Position numbers and translations under genes: made by a program
Shown: piece after piece, positions 33,742 to 42,609 of the stretch
Layout: every line of letters begins with the position of its first letter
Position numbering within the stretch: the first letter of the stretch is position 1
DNA from: Tricholoma matsutake
Lineage: Eukaryota > Basidiomycota > Agaricomycetes > Agaricales > Tricholomataceae
NCBI GenBank assembly: GCA_026075535.2
Contig: AP026542.1
Coordinates: forward strand, 4,402,001 to 4,466,000
Reading direction: 5' to 3'
DNA: 64,000 bases
Notes under the pieces: model-generated
What the model saw: the letters and a program-made list of their open reading frames with translations, nothing else
What the model was told of the DNA's origin: nothing
Databases searched by the model: none

Positions 33742-34314
33742 TCGTCGTAAAGGCAGGTTCCGAAGGTAAGGAGCCATTTTCGTAGGCCTCTGCGCTGCTT
33801 CAAAGAAAACACGTGTCGTTGGCCTTGCCAACGACTATACACATTACTCATCCATTCTCTGTGCCGCCTCGGCTGGGTGCTAAAGTTTAGCAGAGGCCTC
33901 GTTGGAGGATGAACTCGACACAGGGAATGTTTCACCTAGTGCTGCTTTCCTTCATCTCCCTATCTCGTCATAAAGCAGCACAGGTGAGTGCGCGGCAGTG
34001 CGCTGCACACCAATCCAAGCTAACAGCATTCTCACTTTTCAAAGTAGTTGGTTCTCGTGGCTTTGCCACTCGTGCATTCCTGTTCTACAAACAGAGACTA
34101 CTTTTCATTGTGAGACTTCGTTTTTACCTTGGGCGTCTCGCATGAAAACTTATTGTTCACTTTTTACAGGATTCAACTGCCTATTCATTGATTTGCTGGT
34201 AACCAGTTGAATCCTAAAAGTGAGCTTCGTTCTTGGATGATCTTCGTGGTCCTCACACAGAGAATCCAGGTTTGCTCGATCGTTCAAGCTATCATCAAGT
34301 TTTCTTCTCACGAC
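33742..34314 (+). repeat. Ngaro repeat A1 (573 bp)
   Basis: Aligns without gaps to A2 (38707-39279) with 15 differences, 12 of them at CpG sites. In 11 of those 12 it is A1 that carries TG or CA. Confidence 0.93.
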
Positions 34315-34353
34315 ATATTTACTCCTTCTACTCGCCATCTTATTTCAATCTTT

Positions 34354-35640
34354 ATGTCCAATACTGTTTCAAATATAAGTTCTGATGCTCTCCATAGGCA
34401 AGCTGAGACCAGCTCTGATGCTGAGGGCATCCATAAGCGTGCAGAGGATGGGCAGCATCTTGTTCATGAGGCCGTCTCAGGGACCATTGACCATGATGCC
34501 TTCCTTCAACGCCTCCAAGAAGCTGGTTTCTCCCCCATGGAAGCTGAGGACTTTGTTGAACAGTATAAACAAGGAATTTGTTGACAAAAACAACCTCAAA
34601 TTCTGCCAATCTCGTCTCAGGATCGGACTGGCACAGATGAAGGAGAGCCTCGAGAAAGTCAAGAGGATGAAGTCCGGCGTGCCGCTATCGACACTGTTGC
34701 CTGGGCCATTCTTAAATCAAAACTTGCCGATGTCCAAGCCCCTTTATCAATCGACATGGAAGGTAGATTAAAGTTATCCAATGATCTTTTGGAACTCTTG
34801 GGTCTCTCTCAATCTACCTCAGCCATCCCATCTTCAGTCCTTGCAGTGGCACCTCACCTCTCAAAACTTACAGCCATCGCTAAGTCTGACCCCCATCTTG
34901 AAGCTACCCACAAATTACGTAGTCTCTTTGCTCCAGAGAAGGTACAGGACGCGATTGTTGTTCAAGCCCAACTCGCTCCAGTCACGGAGCCACTCCCTCG
35001 TTCAATCTGGCGCAAGATTGTTCTCGACCAGTATGTCGACTTCAAAAAATTATTCACTTCAATGGATTGAGGCTATGACCATCTTGATGATCCAAAAGAT
35101 TTCGGAGGAGGGTTTACACTTGTTAAAAAGGAGCAGACTTATAGCAAGCGTGCTCTTCACACTGAAGCAGATTGGATCTGAGTTTTCAGTGCTTGGGAAT
35201 CAGCGGTCACCTATCTCTATCCTCACCGCACATCTGAATTGCATACGTACCATCAAATTGTCATGGATCTGTTTTGAGCGGCCCCATTTGATCCACAAGT
35301 TGGTATTCGATTCGATATTGAAGCTCGAGACCACTATGCAAAAAAGCCTTACCACATGGATGATCGTAATGAACTCAATCTTCCTCTTCTCGCCCAGCTT
35401 CTTCAATCTGGGAAACCTTGTCCTCCGGCTCGGGGTTCAAAATGTCCTGCTTCATTCACTCCAAGTGCTAGCACTTCGTCTAAACATTCAGAGACCCCTT
35501 GCCGAAATTGGAGCCTGGGCATATGTACGACAGATCCTTGTCCGAATCGGCGTAAGCATGGGATCTGCTGTGTTTGCAGCGAAAATCACCGAGCCCGAGA
35601 CAATGCCTCCTGCTTCGCTACTCTCCAAGCTCGCTATTGA
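34354..35640 (+). pseudogene. Ngaro gag with C-terminal Cys/His finger, four in-frame TGA stops
   Basis: One reading frame runs from the ATG at 34354 (MSNTVSNISSDALHRQ) to the TGA at 35638-35640. It is interrupted only by TGA at 34582, 35068, 35179 and 35275, with no frameshift. The middle part (LSNDLLELLGLSQSTSAIPS) is typical soluble gag-like sequence. The end has a CCCH-like knuckle, CRNWSLGICTTDPCPNRRKH followed by CCVCSENHRARDNASC. Each stop could be a mutated CGA arginine codon, so the ancestral frame was probably continuous. It overlaps the reverse transcriptase ORF by 38 nt. Confidence 0.8.
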
Positions 35641-37561
35641 ACAGGAGTTTGCAAACATTCATGACAAAACCTCTTCATTTTTAAAGCATGGCCCACACTC
35701 ATTAGCGTCTTCGGACAGCTGCAAAAGAAAAGCAGATCAAGACATTGTCGTGCCCCATTATCGTCATCGATTTGCCTGGTCGGATCGTCCTGCCAAACAA
35801 CAGTTATCACCTGCTGCACTCTACACCGAAACTGCGCCGCCACTTGCATCTCCTCCTCCTCATCTTCTGAATGACCCAATCATTCAACGATCTCTCCATT
35901 CCCTGGGAGATGCTGTCAAAGTCGAAACACCTTTCAATGTTGATAGATTCGAGTCACTACTTGTTGATCATCCTAACCAGCCATTTGTTCGCTCAGTCAT
36001 GAAAGGTCTACAGGAAGGATTTTGGCCATTTGATGAGGGGGATTGGAAACTGGAGCTGGAGGAAGTTATTGGTAACTATTCCACTGGAGAGCCAGACCTC
36101 GAGGCTATTTGCGCTTTCCGCGACAAAGAACTTTTAGCGGGTCGATGGTCTGATTCTTTACCAAACACAGAGCTTCTTCCTGGGATGAAAATTTCTCCCA
36201 TGTTTGTAGTCTGGCAGAATCAAAAACCCCGTGTTGTTACAGATCACTCTGCCTCCAGTTTAAACGATGGAATTCCTCGTTCGGAAGCAAAGGTTAGATA
36301 TGACGACATGCACCCATTTGGGCAAACCCTTCGTGATGCTCGTGCTGCAAACCCCCACCAACACATTATCACTTTCAAATCTGACGTCTCATCGGCCTTC
36401 CTCAACCTTCCAGCACATCCTATATGGCAACTCCACCAAGTTGTTGTTGTGGACGGAGTCTTTTATATAGTTCATCGACTGGTATTTGGCAATCGAGCCT
36501 CTCCTCGCTGTTGGTGTGCTGTTTCAGGCTTGTTGTGCTGGATTGCGGCAAAGAAATTTGATATTCAGGGTTTGCATGTATACATGGATGACTTCTTTGG
36601 CTGGGATTTTGCCAACAACCTCATCACCTACCATGGTCAACCCCGTCCTCGAAAACAAGTCCAACTCCTCATTTTCTGGGAGTTTATTTCCTGTCCCTTT
36701 GAAGATCGTAAACAAGAACACGGTGAACAACTCAAAATTATCAGATTCTGGGTTGACGCTCTTCAGGGTACCATCTCCCTTTCACCTCATTCCATTACAG
36801 ATATTATTGAAAAAATTCATACTTTCCTCAATACACCCAATTGCAGTCCCGCACTCCGTGACTGGCAGCGCCTCGCTGGTCATCTTAATTGGCTTTTAAA
36901 CGTACTACCTTGGGGACGTCCGGCTCTAACAGAATTGTACCGAAAGACTAGTGGCAAAAATCACCCATATGCAGCAATTCCAATCAATGCGACTGTCATA
37001 TCAGACCTTACCTGGTTGACATCTGTCATTCCACGGTCGACCGGTATCCATTTGATTGATGCAGGTATATGGTCCGACGATGAAGCAGATTTTGTTGCAT
37101 GGACTGATGCAAGCCTTAAACTTGCTGCTGCCTTCGTGTATGCTGGTAATGCATTTGTATATCCCCTCAAATCACCTCCCATCAACTCTAAAGACAAAAT
37201 CGACATCTTCTTCCTTGAACTCATTGCGATTCTATCTGCTATTTTCCATGTCGCATCTTTTCAACATCCTCCCCGATGCCTGTTAATTTGGACAGACAGT
37301 CTTGACTCTGTCGCTGTGCTTAACTCCTTACATGCCACTGAACCACTTCACAATGGACCCCTTCTCGCCATTGCTGACATCATCCTTTGCTCTGGCATCG
37401 ATCTTCGTGTTCAACATATCGAAGGGAAAAAGAACATTCGTGCTGACATGCTCTCGCGTCTCCTTTTACAGGAGTATGCTCACAAATTCCCAGCTGACCG
37501 CGTCCGCCTATTCTCATCTCCACGAGATCTTCTGCCGGCGCGATGGAGGGAGCACTTTTAG
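35603..37561 (+). CDS. Ngaro reverse transcriptase-RNase H ORF, open, 652 aa
   Basis: The first in-frame ATG (35603) gives MPPASLLSKLAIEQEF and a frame open to TAG at 37559-37561. Reverse transcriptase motifs include FKSDVSSAFLNLPAHP (motif A Asp), VFGNRASPRCW and VYMDDFFGWDF (the YxDD box). RNase H follows with AWTDASLKLAAAFVY, FFLELIAILSAI and LIWTDSLDSVAVLNSL, supplying the Asp-Glu-Asp set, then HIEGKKNIRADMLSR. These enzymes copy the element RNA into DNA. The frame upstream of 35603 is only the alternative frame of gag. It is the one intact ORF of the element. Confidence 0.88.
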   Translation: MPPASLLSKLAIEQEFANIHDKTSSFLKHGPHSLASSDSCKRKADQDIVVPHYRHRFAWSDRPAKQQLSPAALYTETAPPLASPPPHLLNDPIIQRSLHSLGDAVKVETPFNVDRFESLLVDHPNQPFVRSVMKGLQEGFWPFDEGDWKLELEEVIGNYSTGEPDLEAICAFRDKELLAGRWSDSLPNTELLPGMKISPMFVVWQNQKPRVVTDHSASSLNDGIPRSEAKVRYDDMHPFGQTLRDARAANPHQHIITFKSDVSSAFLNLPAHPIWQLHQVVVVDGVFYIVHRLVFGNRASPRCWCAVSGLLCWIAAKKFDIQGLHVYMDDFFGWDFANNLITYHGQPRPRKQVQLLIFWEFISCPFEDRKQEHGEQLKIIRFWVDALQGTISLSPHSITDIIEKIHTFLNTPNCSPALRDWQRLAGHLNWLLNVLPWGRPALTELYRKTSGKNHPYAAIPINATVISDLTWLTSVIPRSTGIHLIDAGIWSDDEADFVAWTDASLKLAAAFVYAGNAFVYPLKSPPINSKDKIDIFFLELIAILSAIFHVASFQHPPRCLLIWTDSLDSVAVLNSLHATEPLHNGPLLAIADIILCSGIDLRVQHIEGKKNIRADMLSRLLLQEYAHKFPADRVRLFSSPRDLLPARWREHF

Positions 37562-37599
37562 CTGTTCTCGGTGGATGAGACACATTATCTCATCCACCG

Positions 37600-38548
37600 A
37601 TGGACCTTTCGTCCCTGGATGAATGTGTCCTCCATCTACAGACCAACGCAATCGAAAATTCCACCACTAAAGGCTATGCCACAGGTGCCCGAGATTACAT
37701 TCAGTTCTGTCTTGCCCATCATCTTCCTCTTGATCCTACTCCTCAGACCTTAGCTCGTTATATTGCCTACACCTCACTATTCATCGCATCTGGCCCAAAA
37801 TATCTAACAGGCGTTCGACATTTCCTCCGAGACCTATATCCAGATTTCGATCGCAACCGAGAGCACCCCTTTGTTAAATCAGCCATCCGTGGTTCCAAGA
37901 AAGTCCATGCAGATCCGATCACACGAAAACTTCCTCTTCGTACCTATCATCTTGAAGCCTTCTCCCATGTTGCTCACCACACCCATGCATATGACGACCT
38001 CCTGTTCATGGTCATCCTTTCATGCTGCTTTTATGCCTGTCACCGCACAGGAGAACTCATCCAGAAGAATGATCACTCACTTTTCGATTGGCGGAAGGTG
38101 ATCAAGCATCACTGACTTTCGATGGTCGCCATGCTCAATATCACCTCCCTTACCACAAAGGGAATCTGTTTTTCCATGGAACAAATATTTTGTTCACCCA
38201 CAGCAGGTCGCTGATCCTATTTCTCTCCTCCAGCAATATGTGCAATTTCGAGACCGCCTCCATGGTGCTCGTGCTGCTCTATTCCTACGTGAAAATGGTT
38301 CCCACCCTACACGCTCCTGGTTCGATTCCAAATTCTTCACCCTTCTAGATCGTAATTTCGGTGGTCATTCTCTGCGTGCGGGGGGCGCGACTTTCTACAC
38401 CACTCTCGGAGTTCCCGAATCAGTGGTTCAAGCTATCGGTCGTTGGTCATCCATTGCATGGAAACTCTACATCCGCGATCATCCTTTAATTCGGGCAGAA
38501 CAGCAACTTGCGATCATTCGTTATCGCCTTCAGTTCTTACCAACATAA
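37600..38548 (+). pseudogene. Ngaro tyrosine recombinase, two frameshifts
   Basis: Tyrosine recombinases insert the circular DNA copy without target duplication. The ATG at 37600 opens MDLSSLDECVLHLQTN; the core-binding region runs through STTKGYATGARDYIQF and LTGVRHFLRDLY. The catalytic residues are visible: ACHRTGEL (first Arg), FGGHSLRAGGA (His-x-x-Arg) and AIGRWSSIAWKLYIRDHP (Trp and Tyr). The frame changes near 38,105 and again near 38,190, so the copy is broken although all key residues remain. It ends at 38548, 70 bp before B1. Confidence 0.85.
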
Positions 38549-38618
38549 CAATTGCTCCTCGCCATCAACATTCATCTCACCCACCCCTCCACACACCATC
38601 AACAGCACTTTATAGTCT

Positions 38619-39464
38619 CGTAGCTCCGTCGCCCAATCGATTTTGGGGTCCGTCTAGTGCAGACCTCAGTTTGCGCTACTCTCTCTTTTGAGCCTCGCAG
38701 CAGAGGTCGTCGTAAAGGCGGGTTCCGAAGGTAAGGAGCCATTTTCGTAGGCCTCTGCGCCGCTTCAAAGAAAACACATGTCGTTGGCCTCGCCGACGAC
38801 TATACACATTACTCATCCATTCTCTGTGCCGCCTCGGCTGGGTGCTAAAGTTTAGCAGAGGCCTCGTCGGAGGATGAACTCGACACAGGGAATGTTTCAC
38901 CTAGTGCTGCTTTCCTTCATCTCCCTATCTCGTCGTCAAGCAGCACAGGTGAGTGCGCGGCGGTGCGCCGCACACCAATCCAAGCTAACAGCATTCTCAC
39001 TTTTCAAAGTAGTTGGCTCTCGTGGCTTCGCCACTCGTGCATTCCTGTTCTACAAACAGAGACTACTTTTCATTGTGAGACTTCGTTTTTACCTTGGGCG
39101 TCTCGCATGAAAACTTATTGTTCACTTTTTACAGGATTCAACTGCCTATTCATTGATTTGCTGGTAACCAGTTGAATCCTAAAAGTGAGCTTCGTTCTTG
39201 GATGATCTTCGTGGTCCTCACACAGAGAATCCAGGTTTGCTCGATCGTTCGAGCTGTCATCAAGTTTTCTTCTCGCGACCCTCCCACCTCTCCCATATCT
39301 TTTTGTCTTGTATTTTTTGTGTACAGTCTCGTACCTAGTCGATTGGGCGACGGAGCTACGAGACTGACTAGAACGTAGCTCCGTCGCCCAATCGATTTTG
39401 GGGTCCGTCTAGTGCGGACCTCGGTTTGCGCTACTCTCTCTTTTGAGCCTCGCAGCAGAGGTCG
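38619..39464 (+). repeat. Ngaro 3' repeat block B1-A2-B2
   Basis: B1 (38619-38709) and B2 (39374-39464) are 91 bp each and begin CGTAGCTCCGTCGCCC. A2 (38707-39279) lies between them and shares three bases (TCG) with the end of B1, which is what a circle junction of B joined to A should look like. Between A2 and B2 lies a 94-bp spacer with a hairpin. Confidence 0.92.
39339..39395. repeat. Hairpin with perfect 22-bp stem at the A2-B2 spacer
   Basis: The left arm 39339-39360 is the exact inverse complement of 39374-39395, the start of B2, with a 13-nt loop. Extended to 39365, the left arm is also the inverse complement of 38614-38640 at the start of B1. Internal complementary regions of this kind are known in DIRS elements, where they help form the circular intermediate. 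Confidence 0.8.
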
Positions 39465-39466
39465 GT

Positions 39467-39488
39467 AAACCGTGCACGTGCACGGTTT
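39467..39488. repeat. Perfect 22-bp palindrome at the right flank of the Ngaro element
   Basis: AAACCGTGCAC is followed by its own inverse complement. It starts three bases after the end of B2. GTGCACGGTTTT also occurs near 33,100, left of the element. Confidence 0.75.
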
Positions 39489-40479
39489 TTCGTGCACCAT
39501 AGCCAGATTTGAGAAGTTGTCACCTGCCGTGCTCGTTGCCACTCCTGTACCATCAAAGCAGCATGTGTGGTCCATTCTTTCCAAAAGCCTTTTCTGTTGC
39601 TATCAGAATATCTGAGACAGATTCAATATCAACTTCAAAACTCCACAACTGGGAAGTTCGAATCTGGTAGGAGGAGATTTGATAGGAGGATTCCAACCCT
39701 GTGCGGCACAACCGCGTAGTAACCGCCGATTTTAATTCTTGAGCTGTCGATCGCACTTGGCCAGTAAGTCAGGTTATTTAGTATCTCTTGTTAGTAACAA
39801 GCCTTGACCACGTACGGATAAATGAACTGAAAGAGAGGTAATACGCATACTTAAGATCCACTAACTCTAGAGGAAGAAATGAGTTGTTTGATAATTTTAA
39901 TCTCCTCCGAACTTGTGTAACTCAAATCCAAAGTGTCGGGTTGTACCATCTACTTAGGTCAAACTGATAAAAGTCCCCATGGATCGGGGTGATTTCCGGT
40001 TGGAACTTTTCGATAGTGACCGGTATTCGAACTGGATGGGTCTTATACATCCTTAGATTAAGGCTCTTCTTGGGCTCTACATATTATTATAAATTACAAA
40101 TACCACTTTTTGAAATCCCGCGTGCTCTTGTTACAATTGTTACAATGAAAAAATCCATCTCAGCCTACAAAAGACTAAGGCCAGCTAACTAGCTACTCTC
40201 GAACAATATTCATACAAACAATTGATATAATACGAAAATCAGGTCTTTCTTCATATACGCAACCGTTCTCTGGTGCTAGTAGTATTGGTAGTATCATCGT
40301 ATACTGATCGTCACTTCATTCCAACTGAACTCTTCTCCAGTGCCACAAATGCTGCCACCCGTCTGAGTCGTGGATGCGCGACCTCGTGCCAATATAAGTA
40401 CTACCCTAATTTTCAACATATGCTTTTAGAATCCCACGGAAGATTGGCAGCTCAAAGGAGACTCGGCGGCATAAGTGTA
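39489..40479. other. Interval without a supported gene
   Basis: Only short open frames without motifs are seen, and no repeat matching the rest of the window. Confidence 0.3.
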
Positions 40480-40565
40480 GGGCACATGGTGTAGTTGGTT
40501 ATCACGCCCGCTTAGCATCGTTGTTTGCTTGCGGGCGGTCCCCGGTTCAATTCCGGGTGTGTCCA
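40480..40565 (+). tRNA. tRNA-Ala (anticodon AGC) with a short intron
   Basis: All arms fold: acceptor GGGCACA with TGTGTCC plus discriminator A; D arm GTGT/TCAC (one mismatch); anticodon stem CCCGC/GCGGG; T arm CCCGG-TTCAATT-CCGGG. Between the anticodon-stem halves are 19 nt, TTAGCA, then about 12 nt of intron (40518-40529), then T, so AGC at 40514-40516 is the anticodon. The third acceptor pair is G-U, the identity element of alanine tRNAs. The internal boxes TGGTGTAGTTGG and GGTTCAATTCC serve as the RNA polymerase III promoter. Confidence 0.93.
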
Positions 40566-40969
40566 GGATTTTTGATTCCTTGGGTTGTGCTATCTTGTTA
40601 GAAAAAACGAACACGCAGGCCGGCTAATAAATAGATACTGAACCAAGAGGTGTCCGATCCACCGATCACGGCCATAGCTCCCACGGGGGGGTGGGGGGTA
40701 CCCCCAAAAAAGGAAGTTAATGTAAGCAAGGCAAGTGAACGGCGAGATGTAAGCGAGATGGCTCGGCAAGGTCGGCATCTCAGACGGCTTCTGCGATAAA
40801 CCTTCATCTCGACTGACGTTTGGACGCGTATCTGCAAACGCGTCAACGTCAACATCTCCTTCTCAACATGGAAACCTCACAATATACATAGTGCTCCATA
40901 TCAACCACATTCATTTTCAACTGTCCCTATATTATCAGGCATTCTCTCTCCGGCTACAAATTCCACTTC
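40566..40969. other. tRNA downstream interval
   Basis: No gene seen. A C/G-rich run (CACGGGGGGGTGGGGGGTACCCCC) lies at 40,682-40,705. Confidence 0.3.
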
Positions 40970-41619
40970 CTCTTGCCACCCACCTGTTCATATCCCTTCA
41001 TCCTTTCTTCCAAACCCAACTACTGCTAGTCTCGTATCTAATGAAAATACACCACCTCTTAATCCTGCTACTCCTAATGAAGTTCTCTGCACACGCTGTG
41101 GTATCTATAAGTGGCAAGGCTATTTCGACATGCTCTCGCACTTATGATTTCAAGATCGCTCCCGCGTCGAAAATCTCAAAGCAGAAGGCATGCACAAATG
41201 TTCCGATCCAATGCAAAATTTGCCCAAATGTCCATTGGAAGTACAACATGCACCGACACCTCCAGGAGCGACATCCTTCTTGGGAAAGCAATGTGGCCAC
41301 AGGAGTGAGCGAGCTCAACGAATTCCGTGAAAAAATCACAATAACCAGCGAGGAGGAGAATAGGCTAAAGATACCAGAAAGTAAGCAAGGCTGGTCCACA
41401 GCCATATACACCGATGTGTATGATTTACGTCGTCTGAACCACCTCCCGTCTGTACACGATGGTCGAGCAGATTCCCCACGAAGACCGAAGCAAACATCTT
41501 TTGTGCCTTCTCTTGAGCTGGCACTTCCTCCGATTTCTCTTCCGATCTTACCAAGATTTGACTACCCTTCAGGTATGCAGAAAATGTCTGCTTATAGCAG
41601 TACAGATGTATTTTCCTAA
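40970..41619 (+). pseudogene. Zinc-finger protein remnant, probably from a transposon
   Basis: One frame gives NENTPPLNPATPNEVLCTRCG and IYKWQGYFDMLSH before a stop; another continues IQCKICPNVHWKYNMHRHLQERHPSW, a C2H2-like finger, and then FREKITITSEEENRLKIPE. The two parts probably were one protein with a paired C-x2-C...H finger, now separated by a frameshift. I recall similar sequences in repetitive mushroom genes but cannot name the family. Confidence 0.4.
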
Positions 41620-42100
41620 ACTACTTATCGTATATAATCTTTCATTTCGAACTTCATGTTGCACTGCCGCACTGCCAGTTGGAGCGGCGTTGATTCAAAT
41701 TTGATGGCAAGGGTCCATGCCGTTGACATGCCGTGTCCCGGAAATCTCCAGGTGTGCTTTGTCATGAATGAATCTGACGGCCATGATCGGTGGATCTGAC
41801 ACCTCGTGTACTGAACAGCATATCCCATGAGGGATATAAAAATGGATAAAACTGACCGACTAGTGTTGTAGGAAGTGTGACTGTTGAGAATTGACAGCCG
41901 AATTTGCTATGTAGCGAAACGGTACCGGTGCGGCGGTGCATGCAGATGGGAAAAGGCTTATGACCAGGGCATATGCTACATATATCACAGGTACGGGAAA
42001 GAAAGACTCAGCAACTTTGAACTCTGATATTTGGGTTGACTACCAAGACGTAACTTGAAGTGACTGGCGGCACTAGAACGTCGACAGGCCAATCCCCAGG
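41620..42100. other. Interval without a supported gene
   Basis: No motif-bearing open frame, no repeat recognised. Confidence 0.3.
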
Positions 42101-42591
42101 CTATGCCATGCCAAAGTTCTTGATTATCGTTCGCTGTGAAAAGAAAGGCAAAGCAAATGGATCGGGAGAGAGACGTGATTTACGTACTGGACGGCCTTGG
42201 GTGTCGTCAACGGGAAAGAGGAGAACAAGGGGGGCACATAACAGAATGTCATATTGAGAGATGACTCCATAATGACGGAATTTGTTGACAATCAGTTTTC
42301 TGTATGAGGAAACGTACACTCGACCACCTCTCCAACCTGAAAGACCCAAGCGTGATCGAGACAGAATGAACCACATCCCAAGTTCAAGGAATAGCGTTGA
42401 CACTTTGATGCTGCGACTTTGAATTGGCCAGATATGTAGAACACTTTTCGATAAGTCTTTCTTGCATTGAGCCAGGAGTTCAAACTGTTAAATAAATTCA
42501 CGAAGTCCATTGCAGTCCACGAGGACCTAGAAACAAAGTCGCATACAGCCTCGACACATCCCAATAATCCCAGAAATCGCATATCAGACAT
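42101..42591 (-). CDS. Hypothetical protein, unresolved exons
   Basis: The ATG at 42591 opens MSDMRFLGLLGCVEAVCDFV, which runs to LDHAWVFQVGEVVECTFPHTEN. An overlapping frame continues GRVYVSSYRKLIVNKFRHYG and ISQYDILLCAPLVLLFPVDDTQGR. The second piece looks protein-like and may be the next exon. I recognise no family. It starts 19 bp after the stop of the PLC-like pseudogene on the same strand, so it could also be an extension of that gene. Confidence 0.3.
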
Positions 42592-42609
42592 AAAACAATA
42601 TAATGGCTA

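Larger units (their letters stand above)
33742..39464 (+). mobile_element. Ngaro-type (DIRS order) tyrosine-recombinase retrotransposon with split direct repeats
   Basis: The layout is A1 (33742-34314), gag, reverse transcriptase-RNase H, tyrosine recombinase, B1 (38619-38709), A2 (38707-39279), B2 (39374-39464). A1 and A2 are both 573 bp and 97% alike; B1 and B2 are 91 bp. A1-ORFs-B1-A2-B2 split repeats, no DDE integrase, no protease and no methyltransferase fit the Ngaro group; DIRS1 proper has inverted repeats. No target duplication is present, as expected for recombinase-driven insertion. Gag and recombinase are broken, so the copy is inactive. Confidence 0.92.

Noticed and set aside
33666..33935. 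Minus-strand ORF repeated at 38676-38900
   Set aside because: The same peptide appears twice because both copies lie in the Ngaro A repeats; no protein support.
34781..35602. Upstream 270 codons of the long open frame that contains the reverse transcriptase
   Set aside because: This part is only the alternative frame of gag; gag itself lies in another frame, with the Cys/His finger, so the reverse transcriptase is taken to start at the ATG at 35603.
40426..40614. Minus-strand ORF containing TPGIEPGTARKQTTML
   Set aside because: It is the antisense of the tRNA-Ala gene; the GIEPGT-type peptide is a well-known false annotation arising from tRNA T arms.
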